NCBI GenBank assembly: GCA_964030475.1
Contig: CAXIPT010000007.1
Location: 2,415,318-2,479,317, forward strand
Reading direction: 5' to 3'
Length of the DNA stretch: 64,000 bases
Origin: Tethya wilhelma
Taxonomy: Eukaryota > Porifera > Demospongiae > Tethyida > Tethyidae
A program made the position numbers and the translations under genes. The notes beneath the pieces are model-generated. The model was not told the DNA's origin. It saw only the letters and a list, made by a program, of their open reading frames with translations, and ran no database searches. Numbering within the stretch: the first letter of the stretch is position 1; each line of letters starts with the position of its first letter. Positions 1 through 9,459 of this stretch are shown in pieces.

Positions 1-316
1 CCGAAGCGTTTAAGTGTTACGGAAAGTGGCTGGGGCTCGAGAATTTGCCAGTAGTGCCTGAAGCTAAAGCCGAGAGAACCAATACTGAAATACTGGCATT
101 ACTGAATATGCTAGTTTGAACTGCATCGGAGATCTCGAGCCCAATTTCATACCGAGAGGGTAGTCTGTAGACTAGTCTGGCTGGCCCGGTGTGCGTGTGA
201 GGCTAGCCAGCCAGGCGCCAGACTATGTAGGATAGGAAACATGCATAGTATTGATAGTAAAGATAGGCCTAACTAATATTATACGTTTATTGTTAGTTTT
301 GAGTATCAATACTTAC

Positions 317-413
317 TTTCACCGTCTTGTGCCAAACTAAATTGCCCTGTCATCATTGACATCATGACAAATAGAAGGGTGCATGTCCTCGATTGAATTA
401 GTATCTTCATCAT
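317..413 (-). CDS. First exon of a secreted protein (signal peptide), copy 1
   Basis: On the minus strand an ATG at 413 opens a 32-codon frame (two Met, Lys, then a hydrophobic stretch rich in Leu, Val, Met and Phe, ending ...SLAQDGE). It stops at a perfect GTAAGT donor read at 316-311. This is a typical signal-peptide exon with the cleavage site near SLA-QD. It ends in phase 1. Its downstream exons would lie left of the window. The identical copy at 2252-2348 has a phase-matched partner exon at 1299-1507. The exon is below ordinary ORF length cut-offs and was found from the donor and hydrophobic core. Confidence 0.55.
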
Positions 414-573
414 AACGTAGACACTTTTAAGAGTTTGGAAGAATTGCATGCAAGTGTCAACTTTTTATCTAGACTTTAAGTCTTTAAATGTCTAGATATG
501 ACACGCCGCGCCGCGCACATGAACGCCACGTGAATTCATGTTTGAGGTAATCGACCACCACCAATTCGCGCTA

Positions 574-1300
574 ATCATACGTACGGTAGTACGTATAGTA
601 GGAATGGGCCACATGTCTCATAGACCCAATACAAAATGTTTATCATCATAAAAATCTAACAAAACAAAGTTAAGCTCTCAAACTTGCTCAAAGGCTCTCT
701 CCAACAAATTACCAACTGCATGCAAGGCCTGAAACTCACAGAAACTTCACTGGGAACTCGTAGAGAGCGCCAGTGGGAAGCCACAACAGTGCCATTTTTG
801 TTCTCCTAACGTACTTACGTACGTACGTACGTACGTACTGACTGACTTACTTGAACACGGTTTCCAGAGAACCAGAAAGTGTGGAGCCAACTTTGACAGC
901 ACTAGGTAGGTCCTTTTCAAGGGAACTGCGTTCCTTGATACTCGTTTTCATCACAAAAGGGCCTAAACAAAAACTAGAAAGCTGTGAAACTTAGCATATA
1001 AATTCATGTACTTCAACGTAGCAATCTTCCTGTAGGTAGAGTTCAAAGGTCATTCATTATCTATCCACGTGGCATTGAATGCGCATGCGTATTAGTTACT
1101 CTAGCATTACAATGCATGTAGCTGCTACTCAAGCTTTTTGTAGGGACTAACCAGTCTCCAACAGTCTTCACACTGTAGTGTTGAAAAAAGTGAATGAACA
1201 AGTAGTAAAAATTTCAAAAAAATAAGCAGTGTAGGAATGGGCAGTGCTGTAAAAAGTATTGGAACAAGGCATGTCTCAATTTCGGGCACATGACTACTTC
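574..1300 (-). mobile_element. 0.7 kb dispersed element (family A), copy 1
   Basis: Reading the minus strand, the element starts gaagtagtcatgtgcccg and ends ccgtacgtatga. Related copies occur at 2509-3235 (minus) and 14965-15696, 15983-16675 and 23349-24041 (plus), with partial copies elsewhere. Both ends contain cccattcctac, once near each terminus, so the termini are loosely repeated. A run of ACGT tetranucleotides lies at 815-838. No transposase is visible, so it is non-autonomous. Its exact ends and target duplication were not resolved. Confidence 0.6.
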
Positions 1301-1507
1301 AAGTTATTTGTTGCTCATTTGGTATGCTAACACTAACGGGAGCATTAGAAGTCACTCTTCCTGAATGGATTTCTCCTTCACTATCCTCAACTTTAAATGA
1401 CACAGTTCCTGCTGCTGGGGTACCAATTGTCAGTTGAAGACGGGTCAATGAAGAACCACCAATGTTCCTCATAAATCCAATGTAGAATTCAGATCCATAA
1501 CTGCTTG
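1299..1507 (-). CDS. Exon of an IgGFc-binding-like secreted protein, truncated at a repeat junction
   Basis: The minus-strand exon starts after a ttttaacag acceptor at 1508-1509. It reads SSYGSEFYIGFMRN followed by a beta-rich stretch (TRLQLTIGT, GTVSFKVED, VSVSIPNEQQ). The G-x-E-F-x-x-x-F-x-x-N pattern with alternating hydrophobic strands resembles the N-terminal domain of IgGFc-binding-type proteins, recognised by eye only. Joining the exon at 2252-2348 (97 nt, phase 1) to this one (209 nt) gives 306 nt, exactly 102 codons. The stop at 1299 falls at the repeat boundary, so the original 3' part seems to have been cut off by the duplication or insertion. Confidence 0.45.
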
Positions 1508-1589
1508 CTGTTAAAATGATTGTGCAATGCCATGTACAAGCAATAATTGGATCAAACATACCAAAAATTACACACTTCATAATTTTATA

Positions 1590-1935
1590 GACAAAATTGT
1601 AGCTAGTAACTTATATGCTCACCATCATACATCTTATGTGTATAATTATAATTATACCCTCATGCTGCAGTATTGCACATGTACACAGGAATAAATTTCT
1701 TATAGCTCACTCAGCTATACTGAATTGAGTTTTGAATTAGCTATAATTATTGCCAACAATCATTGTGAAAAATCAATACAAACTGTATGAATTATTCAGG
1801 AGTTGGATTTATAGCTACTAAGGTTATGAGCATTTAGAAATTATCCACTCCCCAATTTTATAGACTATATAGTTGTAGCTAATAGAAAACTTGGAGACAA
1901 TAATTTCAGGCTTTATGGCAAGTTTACAGGATTGT
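1590..1935. other. Spacer between the two direct-repeat copies
   Basis: AT-rich unique sequence upstream of the truncated exon. It would be the 5' part of the intron joining 2252-2348 to 1507-1299. I see no gene, RNA or repeat in it. Confidence 0.5.
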
Positions 1936-2251
1936 CCGAAGCGTTTAAGTGTTACGGAAAGTGGCTGGGGCTCGAGAATTTGCCAGTAGTGCCTGAAGCT
2001 AAAGCCGAGAGAACCAATACTGAAATACTGGCATTACTGAATATGCTAGTTTGAACTGCATCGGAGATCTCGAGCCCAATTTCATACCGAGAGGGTAGTC
2101 TGTAGACTAGTCTGGCTGGCCCGGTGTGCGTGTGAGGCTAGCCAGCCAGGCGCCAGACTATGTAGGATAGGAAACATGCATAGTATTGATAGTAAAGATA
2201 GGCCTAACTAATATTATACGTTTATTGTTAGTTTTGAGTATCAATACTTAC

Positions 2252-2348
2252 TTTCACCGTCTTGTGCCAAACTAAATTGCCCTGTCATCATTGACATCAT
2301 GACAAATAGAAGGGTGCATGTCCTCGATTGAATTAGTATCTTCATCAT
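2252..2348 (-). CDS. First exon of a secreted protein (signal peptide), copy 2
   Basis: Identical to 317-413: ATG at 2348, hydrophobic leader, GTAAGT donor read at 2251-2246, phase 1. The phase-compatible acceptor at 1508-1509 lies downstream on the same strand. A two-exon reading to the stop at 1299 therefore encodes a 101-residue secreted polypeptide, leader plus one beta-rich domain. Confidence 0.5.
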
Positions 2349-2508
2349 AACGTAGACACTTTTAAGAGTTTGGAAGAATTGCATGCAAGTGTCAACTTTT
2401 TATCTAGACTTTAAGTCTTTAAATGTCTAGATATGACACGCCGCGCCGCGCACATGAACGCCACGTGAATTCATGTTTGAGGTAATCGACCACCACCAAT
2501 TCGCGCTA

Positions 2509-3235
2509 ATCATACGTACGGTAGTACGTATAGTAGGAATGGGCCACATGTCTCATAGACCCAATACAAAATGTTTATCATCATAAAAATCTAACAAAAC
2601 AAAGTTAAGCTCTCAAACTTGCTCAAAGGCTCTCTCCAACAAATTACCAACTGCATGCAAGGCCTGAAACTCACAGAAACTTCACTGGGAACTCGTAGAG
2701 AGCGCCAGTGGGAAGCCACAACAGTGCCATTTTTGTTCTCCTAACGTACTTACGTACGTACGTACGTACGTACTGACTGACTTACTTGAACACGGTTTCC
2801 AGAGAACCAGAAAGTGTGGAGCCAACTTTGACAGCACTAGGTAGGTCCTTTTCAAGGGAACTGCGTTCCTTGATACTCGTTTTCATCACAAAAGGGCCTA
2901 AACAAAAACTAGAAAGCTGTGAAACTTAGCATATAAATTCATGTACTTCAACGTAGCAATCTTCCTGTAGGTAGAGTTCAAAGGTCATTCATTATCTATC
3001 CACGTGGCATTGAATGCGCATGCGTATTAGTTACTCTAGCATTACAATGCATGTAGCTGCTACTCAAGCTTTTTGTAGGGACTAACCAGTCTCCAACAGT
3101 CTTCACACTGTAGTGTTGAAAAAAGTGAATGAACAAGTAGTAAAAATTTCAAAAAAATAAGCAGTGTAGGAATGGGCAGTGCTGTAAAAAGTATTGGAAC
3201 AAGGCATGTCTCAATTTCGGGCACATGACTACTTC
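2509..3235 (-). mobile_element. 0.7 kb dispersed element (family A), copy 2
   Basis: Same as 574-1300. It lies inside the direct repeat, so it was duplicated with it rather than inserted separately. Its outer end (3137-3235) also forms the left arm of the foldback at 3137-3520. Confidence 0.6.
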
Positions 3236-3520
3236 ATTTTTTTGTGTTGAAGTCTTGGCCAATATAATCTAATCATGCCTGCTATACTTCATTCCACTAT
3301 TTAGCCAAATGATAAGATTTGCAGGAATTTGAACCATTAGTATGTACTGATAAGTCCATCTATAGATAATTCTGGAACCATTTATGACAATAATTGAGAG
3401 ATCAAAAATGAAAATGAAGTAGTCATGTGCCCGAAATTGAGACATGCCTTGTTCCAATACTTTTTACAGCACTGCCCATTCCTACACTGCTTATTTTTTT
3501 GAAATTTTTACTACTTGTTA
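3137..3520. mobile_element. Foldback element, arms of about 100 bp around a 175 bp loop
   Basis: The left arm (about 3137-3236) is the reverse complement of the right arm (about 3413-3520). The right arm runs from gaagtagtcatgtgcccgaa to tttgaaatttttactacttgtt. The loop is related, in reverse orientation, to the loop of a similar foldback at 14656-15069. The arms equal one end of the family A element, so the foldbacks look like two family A termini facing each other. Confidence 0.75.
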
Positions 3521-3659
3521 GATATTGTTATGCTGTGCATGCGCAACAAGTGCACAGATAAGTGTCGGTTGGATTTATAGCATTAATAACTATAGTTCAT
3601 GCAATCATACGTATAATATTATTAATTTATAATAACATACATGTTTGTAAGAAAAAAAA

Positions 3660-4619
3660 TCACAGTACACTAATCCCCAGTTTTTCCAGGTGCATGAACA
3701 TTCTGGTCATGTCTTGCACACAGCGAGGAAACTTGGCCATGTGTTCCTTCATCATTGCATTAAGTTCTATAGAACTTGGTCTTGCTGTGCTGTTATCTTG
3801 AAGACACTGGTGAATCAAAGGATACAGGTAATGCTGCTCCCCAATCTTGGAAATCCATTTCCTACGTTTGTAGAGTTCACATTCACCTTTATTTGCGATT
3901 GCATCAGGAACACGATCCCAAGAGAATTCTGGAAATGTCTGTAGAGCAACAAATAGAGCAAGAACTCCAAATGAAAAGATATCTAGACTAAGATTGTATT
4001 CTGGATTGTCTCAAAGTGCCTCTGGAGGCATGTAGCCCATGGTGCCTGGAAGTTTGGAGAGCTTTTGGGAGTGTTTTGGTTCCACAATCCTTGAGACACC
4101 GAGATCGGCAATCTTCGCACGCAGATTTGAAGTAAGAAGAATATTGCCAGCAGTCAGATCACGATGAAGGATTGATTGGTTGTGGAGGTGAAGAAGATCA
4201 TAGGTCACGTCGAGAAGAATAGTAAACCTGATTGAAAGAGGGATGAAGAATTGATCCACCTGACACCTTTCAAGACACTTTTGTAGATCCATTGGCAGAC
4301 GTTCCATAACACAAGTGAGATCATACTGGTCCTTACCGTATTGTACCCCCATGAACTGTACAATGTTAGGATGTCGAATCTTACTTAGCAGGATACACTC
4401 TTGGCGAAACTTTTCCTCTAAGGCTCTTCTTTGTATGCCTTCTACATCATCCTCTTCTTGAGGGATGAGAATATCTTGAACTCGTTTAGCAATGCATTGA
4501 ATTCCATCTATTTCTACAGCGTACACAGTTCCATAGCAACCAGAGCCCAGTTGTCTCCTAGAAGGCAAGGGGTCCTGAAAGTATACCCTGAAGGGCGCAA
4601 GGTCATCACGAGGATTGAC
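3660..4619 (-). CDS. Exon 4: C-terminal protein kinase domain with internal TGA
   Basis: After the tttttag acceptor the exon encodes a full kinase domain: glycine loop GSGCYGTVY, beta3 lysine in CIAKRV, helix C glutamate in FRQECILL, HRDLTAGNILL, DLG in place of DFG, GYMPPEAL, then TGA at 4011-4013. Past the stop the same frame continues with the expected DIFSFGVLALF helix, a C-lobe and a tail ending at a natural TGA (3660-3662). As written, the product ends at the P+1 loop and could not fold as a kinase. It looks TKL/tyrosine-kinase-like by eye. All catalytic residues are present, unlike the N-terminal domain. Confidence 0.75.
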
Positions 4620-4701
4620 CTAAAACCACATTACATACAAAAATGCAATGATGATTGTGCGTGCATGCCATAATTATGATACCATGCATGTAAGCTCATA
4701 C

Positions 4702-4815
4702 CTGCAAAATTCTTCTCTGGTTATCCTGCAAAGCTTGAAGTTGTCTAGTCATATCCTGATGGCGAGATTCGGAATCTGTAGCTCGAGCTTCAGCATCAAC
4801 AGCTTGCCTTTCAGC
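4702..4815 (-). CDS. Exon 3: coiled-coil linker
   Basis: 38 codons, phase 0, acceptor attatag and donor GTATGAGC. The charged heptad pattern (AERQAVDAEARATDSES...MTRQLQALQ) is similar to exon 2. It reads straight into exon 4 upstream of the kinase glycine loop. Confidence 0.7.
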
Positions 4816-4963
4816 CTATAATGAGTTTGAGTAGACATGCAGGAAGTGGTTAGAGTAATAAATTATCACATCAATCTTGAGGGCATCACGACACACTCAC
4901 ACATGCACACACAATAACTTTTTGATAAAGAACTAACATCAATTTTTCAGACTATGTATGTAC

Positions 4964-5068
4964 TTGTACAATTCTTCTTTCAGCCTCCATTGCTCTTTGG
5001 TTGGCTAATTGAAGCTGTCTTGTCATGTCTTCCAGCTGTCTCTCAGATTCTATAACTTGTCTTTTAGT
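4964..5068 (-). CDS. Exon 2: coiled-coil linker
   Basis: 35 codons between a caacag acceptor and a GTACAT donor, phase 0 on both sides. The sequence is charged and heptad-like (RQVIESERQLEDMTRQLQLA...AERRIVQ), fitting a coiled coil. The following exon is similar (MTRQLQ recurs), so the pair looks like an exon duplication. It links the two kinase domains. Confidence 0.7.
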
Positions 5069-5180
5069 CTGTTGGCAAATTGAAGTATTCAAAATGATCA
5101 TTGCATGAGCTATATATGCATGGCTGACATTTTCTATGCATATGGCTATGCTACTAAACTTATTCTATTTGTATACTTAC

Positions 5181-6268
5181 ATGTCCACAGTCTGTAGCTG
5201 ACGCACTCTGACTGCTCTCAAAATCGCCTATAAGACTTTCAATATGTCTCAACATTTCCACCTTGTTGACAAAAGAGGGAGGGAATCGTGTTATTGCATC
5301 ATTCAATCGTCGGACAAGCTCTGAAGCAGTACCTCTCAGTAAAGGGTCATTATTGATGCACTTGAGAATGAGTTCCATCAGAGGGTGATCATGCACAATG
5401 GTATCGAGATATTTTGAACGGCGTACAGCTTCTGATGCCACAACTGTTGTACCATCAGGATTGTTACGTGCGGTGTTACTAGTTGGATTTGGCCATTCAC
5501 CACTGAAGACTTGAATCATTATGACTCCAAACGAAAATATGTCTATTGTTAGATCATACTTCGGATGCTCTACTAATGCCTCAGGAGGCATAAAAGTAGG
5601 ATTTCCTGGTGACTTTGTCAGCTTTGAACCAATGGGATCATAGAGTTTGGCTGTTCCCAGACCAGATATCTTAGCCGTCAAGTTCGAAGACAAAAGGATG
5701 CTAAATGAAGAAAGGTTCCTGTGCATAATTGGCGGACTTTGGTTGTGGAGATAATTTAGGCCCAATGATATGTCGTATAGGAGAGAGCAACTAATTTCTT
5801 TTGGTAAAATTCCATACTGATCGATACATCTACACAAATCCATAGCAAGCAGTTCCATCACCAATATGGGCAACAGGTCATGCCTTTCGTAGAGTATATG
5901 CCAAGAAAACTAACTATGTTAGGGTGATTCATCCTACTGAGTAGATGGCACTCTTCAATCTGATGTACACTGTCATGATACAAAACTGGATACAGTCGTC
6001 CTGCCAAAAGACCGGAAGTCCAATTGTACCCGTACAAATTTATTTGCACGACCTTTTGACTAATTAATAATTCATGAGCAATATGTGAAATTCTTGTGTG
6101 ATTATGTTTATGATCTATGGGATAAAGTCTTTTACCAGCACATTTCAATTCCCTGTACTCAAGCTCCACAATGCTGGCCCAGTCACCACGCCCCATCTCT
6201 TTTCCAGTTATTGTTACACCTTGCAAGACATACTTGTTTAACTCACGGAATTGATAGCTAAACGCCAT
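5181..6268 (-). CDS. Exon 1: N-terminal pseudokinase domain
   Basis: ATG at 6268. The glycine loop is degenerate (GRGDWA). A beta3 lysine is present in CAGKRL. The catalytic HRD reads MHRNLSSFS and the DFG position reads ISGLG, so both catalytic aspartates are gone, while PPEAL, the C-lobe DIFSFGV and the terminal helices are kept. This is an evident pseudokinase. The frame changes near 5890: one frame covers the N-lobe to FLGIYS, the other resumes at LLPILVMELL. A 135 bp stretch (6001-6135) has GT-AG ends (gtaaaaga...ttggcag), is a multiple of three and has no stop. It may be an optional intron, or an insertion between beta3 and helix C. If spliced, the lysine is lost. The exon ends at a GTAAGT donor (5180-5175). 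Confidence 0.7.
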
Positions 6269-6401
6269 CTTTGCTAACGTGTGTCTCTATCAGTCACAGG
6301 TGGTCTCTATTTAGCTCCAGGCATGCACAGTCTGAAGCAACTTCCGGTGGGCGGGGCTGGAGCCAATTTTTTTGCACATCGATAATCAGCACCATTGAAC
6401 A

Positions 6402-6462
6402 ACAACAACTAAACAAATTAAAAACAACAACAACAACAACAACAACATACAACTATAATTAA
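6402..6462. repeat. AAC trinucleotide repeat region
   Basis: Interrupted AAC repeats (about 6402-6408 and 6423-6445) just upstream of the kinase gene start. Simple repeat, nothing else seen. Confidence 0.85.
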
Positions 6463-6495
6463 AACTCTGACTGCAATTTAATCATCACAATTGGT

Positions 6496-6660
6496 TTCAG
6501 TAGTTATTGTGCATCATTGTCATTCATTGAGTTAGTGAGAGGGTCAGACTCAGCCTTCTTGGCCTCTTTCTCCAATTGATCGGCCTCTTCCCAGGCTTAC
6601 AGCAGCTAGCTACTGCTTCAGCTGCTTTAAAAGCTGCTGCCTCACATTTACAACCGTGAC
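6496..6660 (-). pseudogene. Possible remnant of the C-terminus of an acidic helical protein
   Basis: On the minus strand one frame reads WEEADQLEKEAKKAESDPL and ends DNDAQ-stop. Just upstream a different frame reads EAAAFKAAEAVA. The composition is typical of a charged helix and unlike the surrounding repeats, but the frame changes between the halves and no start or splice sites are convincing. I do not recognise the family. Confidence 0.2.
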
Positions 6661-6848
6661 TCTACTCTTTGCTCAGTTCTCCTCTATGCAGATGAACCTA
6701 TACAGAAATCTAGAGTTGGGACAAAACAGACGACCAGGTACTTCAACAGATCAGTGAAAGGTTACTTAACTACTTGTACTGTTACTGTACCTTTTATGCA
6801 AGTTGCAAGTGATTTATACAGAGTATATACATAAGCTGGCAAAGGATT

Positions 6849-6992
6849 TGAGGCACATGCATGTGTAGCACGAGCTGTACAATATTGTACAGCTCGTGCT
6901 ACACATGCATGTGCCTCAGGGACAATTCTGGAGAGCAAATCTTGCCATGCATTAATGCATGGCAAGATTTGCTCTCCAGAATTGTCCCTGAG
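6849..6992. repeat. Two abutting perfect palindromes (70 bp and 78 bp)
   Basis: 6849-6918 is a perfect inverted repeat centred on aatatt (6883/6884). 6915-6992 is a second, centred on attaat (6953/6954). They share four bases and I found no mismatch in either, and neither has a spacer. The right edge (attgtccctgagatc) matches the start of the OSBP-type exon remnants near 36.0 and 40.9 kb. Confidence 0.95.
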
Positions 6993-7233
6993 ATCCATGG
7001 AAGGAATTTGAATTAATATTATGAAACACTGACTATGTAACAGCCCGACAATTTGATTTTCACAATTATAACTTATTAAGTGGCTTTGTTAAAATTCAAA
7101 AATTAAGAGAGTGTGTACATATGTATGCACATGTGTACACATGCACATGCATATGTTAGTGATGATTTGTTGACACTGCATGCATGTTGACAGCTAGCAT
7201 ACAATTGTTTGTTAAATTCTTGGGTGAATTGGG

Positions 7234-7234
<1 letters not shown>

Positions 7235-7283
<49 letters not shown>
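7235..7283. repeat. (CA)n microsatellite
   Basis: Uninterrupted AC dinucleotides. Open frames through it on either strand are repeat artefacts. Confidence 0.97.
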
Positions 7284-7286
<3 letters not shown>

Positions 7287-7661
7287 TCACGCACACACAC
7301 ATGCACACACAGACACACACAACATAATTATAATCATGATTTGAGGTTACTATGTTCTTCATTACAGCTTGTAACTTCTCAAAGTGAAAAACGGTTTCAT
7401 GCAAGTACACACAAATGAATGCCATGATTTGTTTGCAGGCCTATAGGATTGTAGTGCAGAAAATTGCCAGAAACAAACAAACACAAACTTCACACACACA
7501 GGCACGCAGGCACGCACACATGCATGCACGCACACATGCATGCATGCACGCACACACGCATGCATGCATGCATTACACACCATGCATAGTCAGATATATT
7601 ATCTATAAGCACTTATGCATGCATCAACAGATATTATCTATGCATGCACTCATGCGCGTGT

Positions 7662-7716
<55 letters not shown>
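7662..7716. repeat. (CA)n microsatellite
   Basis: Uninterrupted CA dinucleotides, preceded from 7500 by an imperfect gcatgcacgcacaca repeat rich in purine-pyrimidine alternation. Confidence 0.97.
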
Positions 7717-7720
<4 letters not shown>

Positions 7721-8289
7721 TCACAGCAAATTTTGGTTTGTTTCATTGCTAGCATGATGGTCATTCTGAATGGCCCCTCCCCTTTCCATCTGGAATGGAA
7801 ATGACTCAAAAAAACTGAAAGTCAACTCTGTATCACATTCTATATAGATTTTCTTAAGCCAGTGCTTCAGGTATACCATGCATCCCTTAATTAGAACTTA
7901 GCTTGTAATACATGTACAGATTGGGATTGATAATCAATATATGCTACTACATGTTGCAATCATGCACAACCAACTCCCATGGGATGGAACAAACAAAGGG
8001 AGTCTACTTGTTTACTATAGGTGATACAGGTATGCAAACTAGACCATTAGGAAAAGGTAAATATAAAAGATTTAGCTAGCGTAGTTGATAATCTCCAACC
8101 TATAAAAATGGAAAGCTTACGTAACAGTATCAAATTGAGACCCCATCATTTCTTAGAATTCATTAGGACAGACATGCCATGACATAGACATGTAGAGTGC
8201 ACAGAGAGCAACTTTGATGCTTAGTAGCTGGATGTTATTCTGTGTGTAGCCATAATTAATTCTATACCCTCTAGCTACAATGGAGTATA

Positions 8290-8405
8290 CCTTTCTCCGA
8301 TTGTTCTCTGGACTGAGAAGTAGCTGTATAGGCATGGAACTTTATGACACTCCTCTCCATATGTGTGGTTGATGATCTTCAGGTCACCATGCAGACTGAG
8401 AGAAG
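8290..8405 (-). pseudogene. OSBP-type ORD exon remnant
   Basis: Minus-strand match to the intact exon at 35083-35178 (GDLKI...SYFSRE region), with small insertions that destroy the frame. Part of the decayed repeated unit. Confidence 0.5.
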
Positions 8406-8559
8406 AGAAATATACGCACTTTGCTCTTTTTGTTTTCCAGACAAGCCTAACAAAATTGGAAATCTAAATGACAGATGGGGTGTGTATCAAATGTTGTATC
8501 CCGGGAAGCCATAGTATTAACACATTTTTTCACGGTGTATAACGTGAAGAAACGTGAGC

Positions 8560-8609
8560 AAGGGGAAAACCGAGGGCAATATGTATATTTCCCTCGGTTT
8601 TCCCCTTCA
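8560..8609. repeat. Short hairpin
   Basis: aaggggaaaaccgaggg faces ccctcggttttcccctt across about 15 bases. It lies in a 0.5 kb stretch (8.5-9.0 kb) that is absent from the paralogous region at 30.3 kb, so it is part of an insertion. Confidence 0.8.
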
Positions 8610-8860
8610 TATTACCCTGGGAGCTGTTCAAGACTCTGAAAAGATACTCCAGCGCTTCAAACAAACTTCGGAAGACTTCAAGAAGACAGTGTTAGTGTTG
8701 CTTTTCCTCGTAGATAATAATTTTCTCTGTTTCAAGAGTGAATTTTAGCGTATAAACCCGAAGTTGACTAAAACTCTTGCTCAAGTCAAAACTGCTCTCA
8801 AACAGCTCAAAAGTGGTAAGAAACTAGCGACAAGTCTAAGCGCTGGGATACAAGCATTTT

Positions 8861-8988
8861 AGAACATGCCTACTGACGGGCATTATCTGAAATACACTCG
8901 GTAATATTGGTAAACCCTCGGGCTCCGCCCTCGGGTTTACTCAATATTACCTCGTGTATTTCCGATAATGCCCTAGTAGGCATGTTCT
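8861..8988. repeat. Foldback hairpin with arms of about 60 bp
   Basis: agaacatgcctac at the left is mirrored by gtaggcatgttct at the right. The inner arms pair (gggcattatc with gataatgccc, taaaccctcgggc with gccctcgggttta), with few mismatches. Together with the hairpin at 8560 it marks an inserted foldback element. Confidence 0.85.
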
Positions 8989-9459
8989 AACATATACGTA
9001 AAAATTTTACTACTGTAGAATGGGAAATTACCACTGTAAATTTTTTTTCCACTTTCAAATAGGCATGTTTAATTTTTACCACTTCAAACTGCTTTGATAA
9101 AATAATATCAACATGTCATCTGCAAGATGCTAGTGGAGAATTAACCTTCCCAATCTAGGGTAAAACAAGTCTGTATTGTACCTTTCATTATTGGCCTGGC
9201 CAAAGTCGTGTTGTTCAATGAGTCTAATGTCGATTCTTCAGTCCGAGCCATGCATACCCATGCACTTCAAACTAGCTGCAACCAAGTTGAACCTGTACAT
9301 CACCTCACCACCACTCCAGGGCTACAACTACAAGGAAGCGTAAGAGAACTTGACAAGAAGAGCACTTATTCTTAACAATAAATGTGTTAGCCTTATATCG
9401 CATGTAACAGGTAAATTTGGCAGGAATTAAATCAGCAAAAGCAAGATTGTAGGATAAAG

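Larger units (their letters stand above)
1..1301. repeat. Direct repeat, copy 1 (offset 1935)
   Basis: This block recurs at 1936-3236 with no difference I could find by eye. The right boundary is sharp: after the shared text ending in gactacttca, copy 1 runs into coding sequence and copy 2 into a T-rich stretch. It contains a signal-peptide exon on the minus strand and a copy of a 0.7 kb mobile element. Near-perfect identity points to a very recent tandem duplication or an assembly artefact. Confidence 0.9.
1936..3236. repeat. Direct repeat, copy 2
   Basis: Same sequence as 1-1301, shifted by 1935 bases. It contains the second signal-peptide exon (2252-2348) and the second copy of the family A element (2509-3235). 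The right edge runs directly into the loop of a foldback structure. Confidence 0.9.
3660..6268 (-). pseudogene. Pseudokinase, coiled-coil, kinase gene (4 exons), broken by a frameshift and an in-frame TGA
   Basis: Four minus-strand exons join in phase 0: 6268-5181, 5068-4964, 4815-4702 and 4619-3660. They encode a pseudokinase domain, two heptad-like coiled-coil exons, and a second kinase domain with a C-terminal tail, about 750 residues. All introns have GT-AG ends (GTAAGT, GTACAT, GTATGA donors). Two lesions break the frame. Exon 1 is 1088 nt, two more than a multiple of three, and the frame shifts just after FLGIY. In exon 4 a TGA at 4011-4013 follows PPEAL, yet the same frame stays open for 117 more codons of good kinase C-lobe. 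The otherwise intact frame suggests recent inactivation, a polymorphic null allele or sequence errors. The order pseudokinase then kinase recalls JAKs, but the sequence looks TKL-like and I claim no orthology. Confidence 0.75.

Noticed and set aside
7235..7716. Possible CRISPR-like or regularly spaced repeat
   Set aside because: Plain dinucleotide repeats with no spacers, in a eukaryotic sequence.
7103..7809. Several 60-130 codon frames on both strands
   Set aside because: They run through CA/GT or GCAT repeats and consist of Cys-Val or Thr-His dipeptides. No domain or splice logic.
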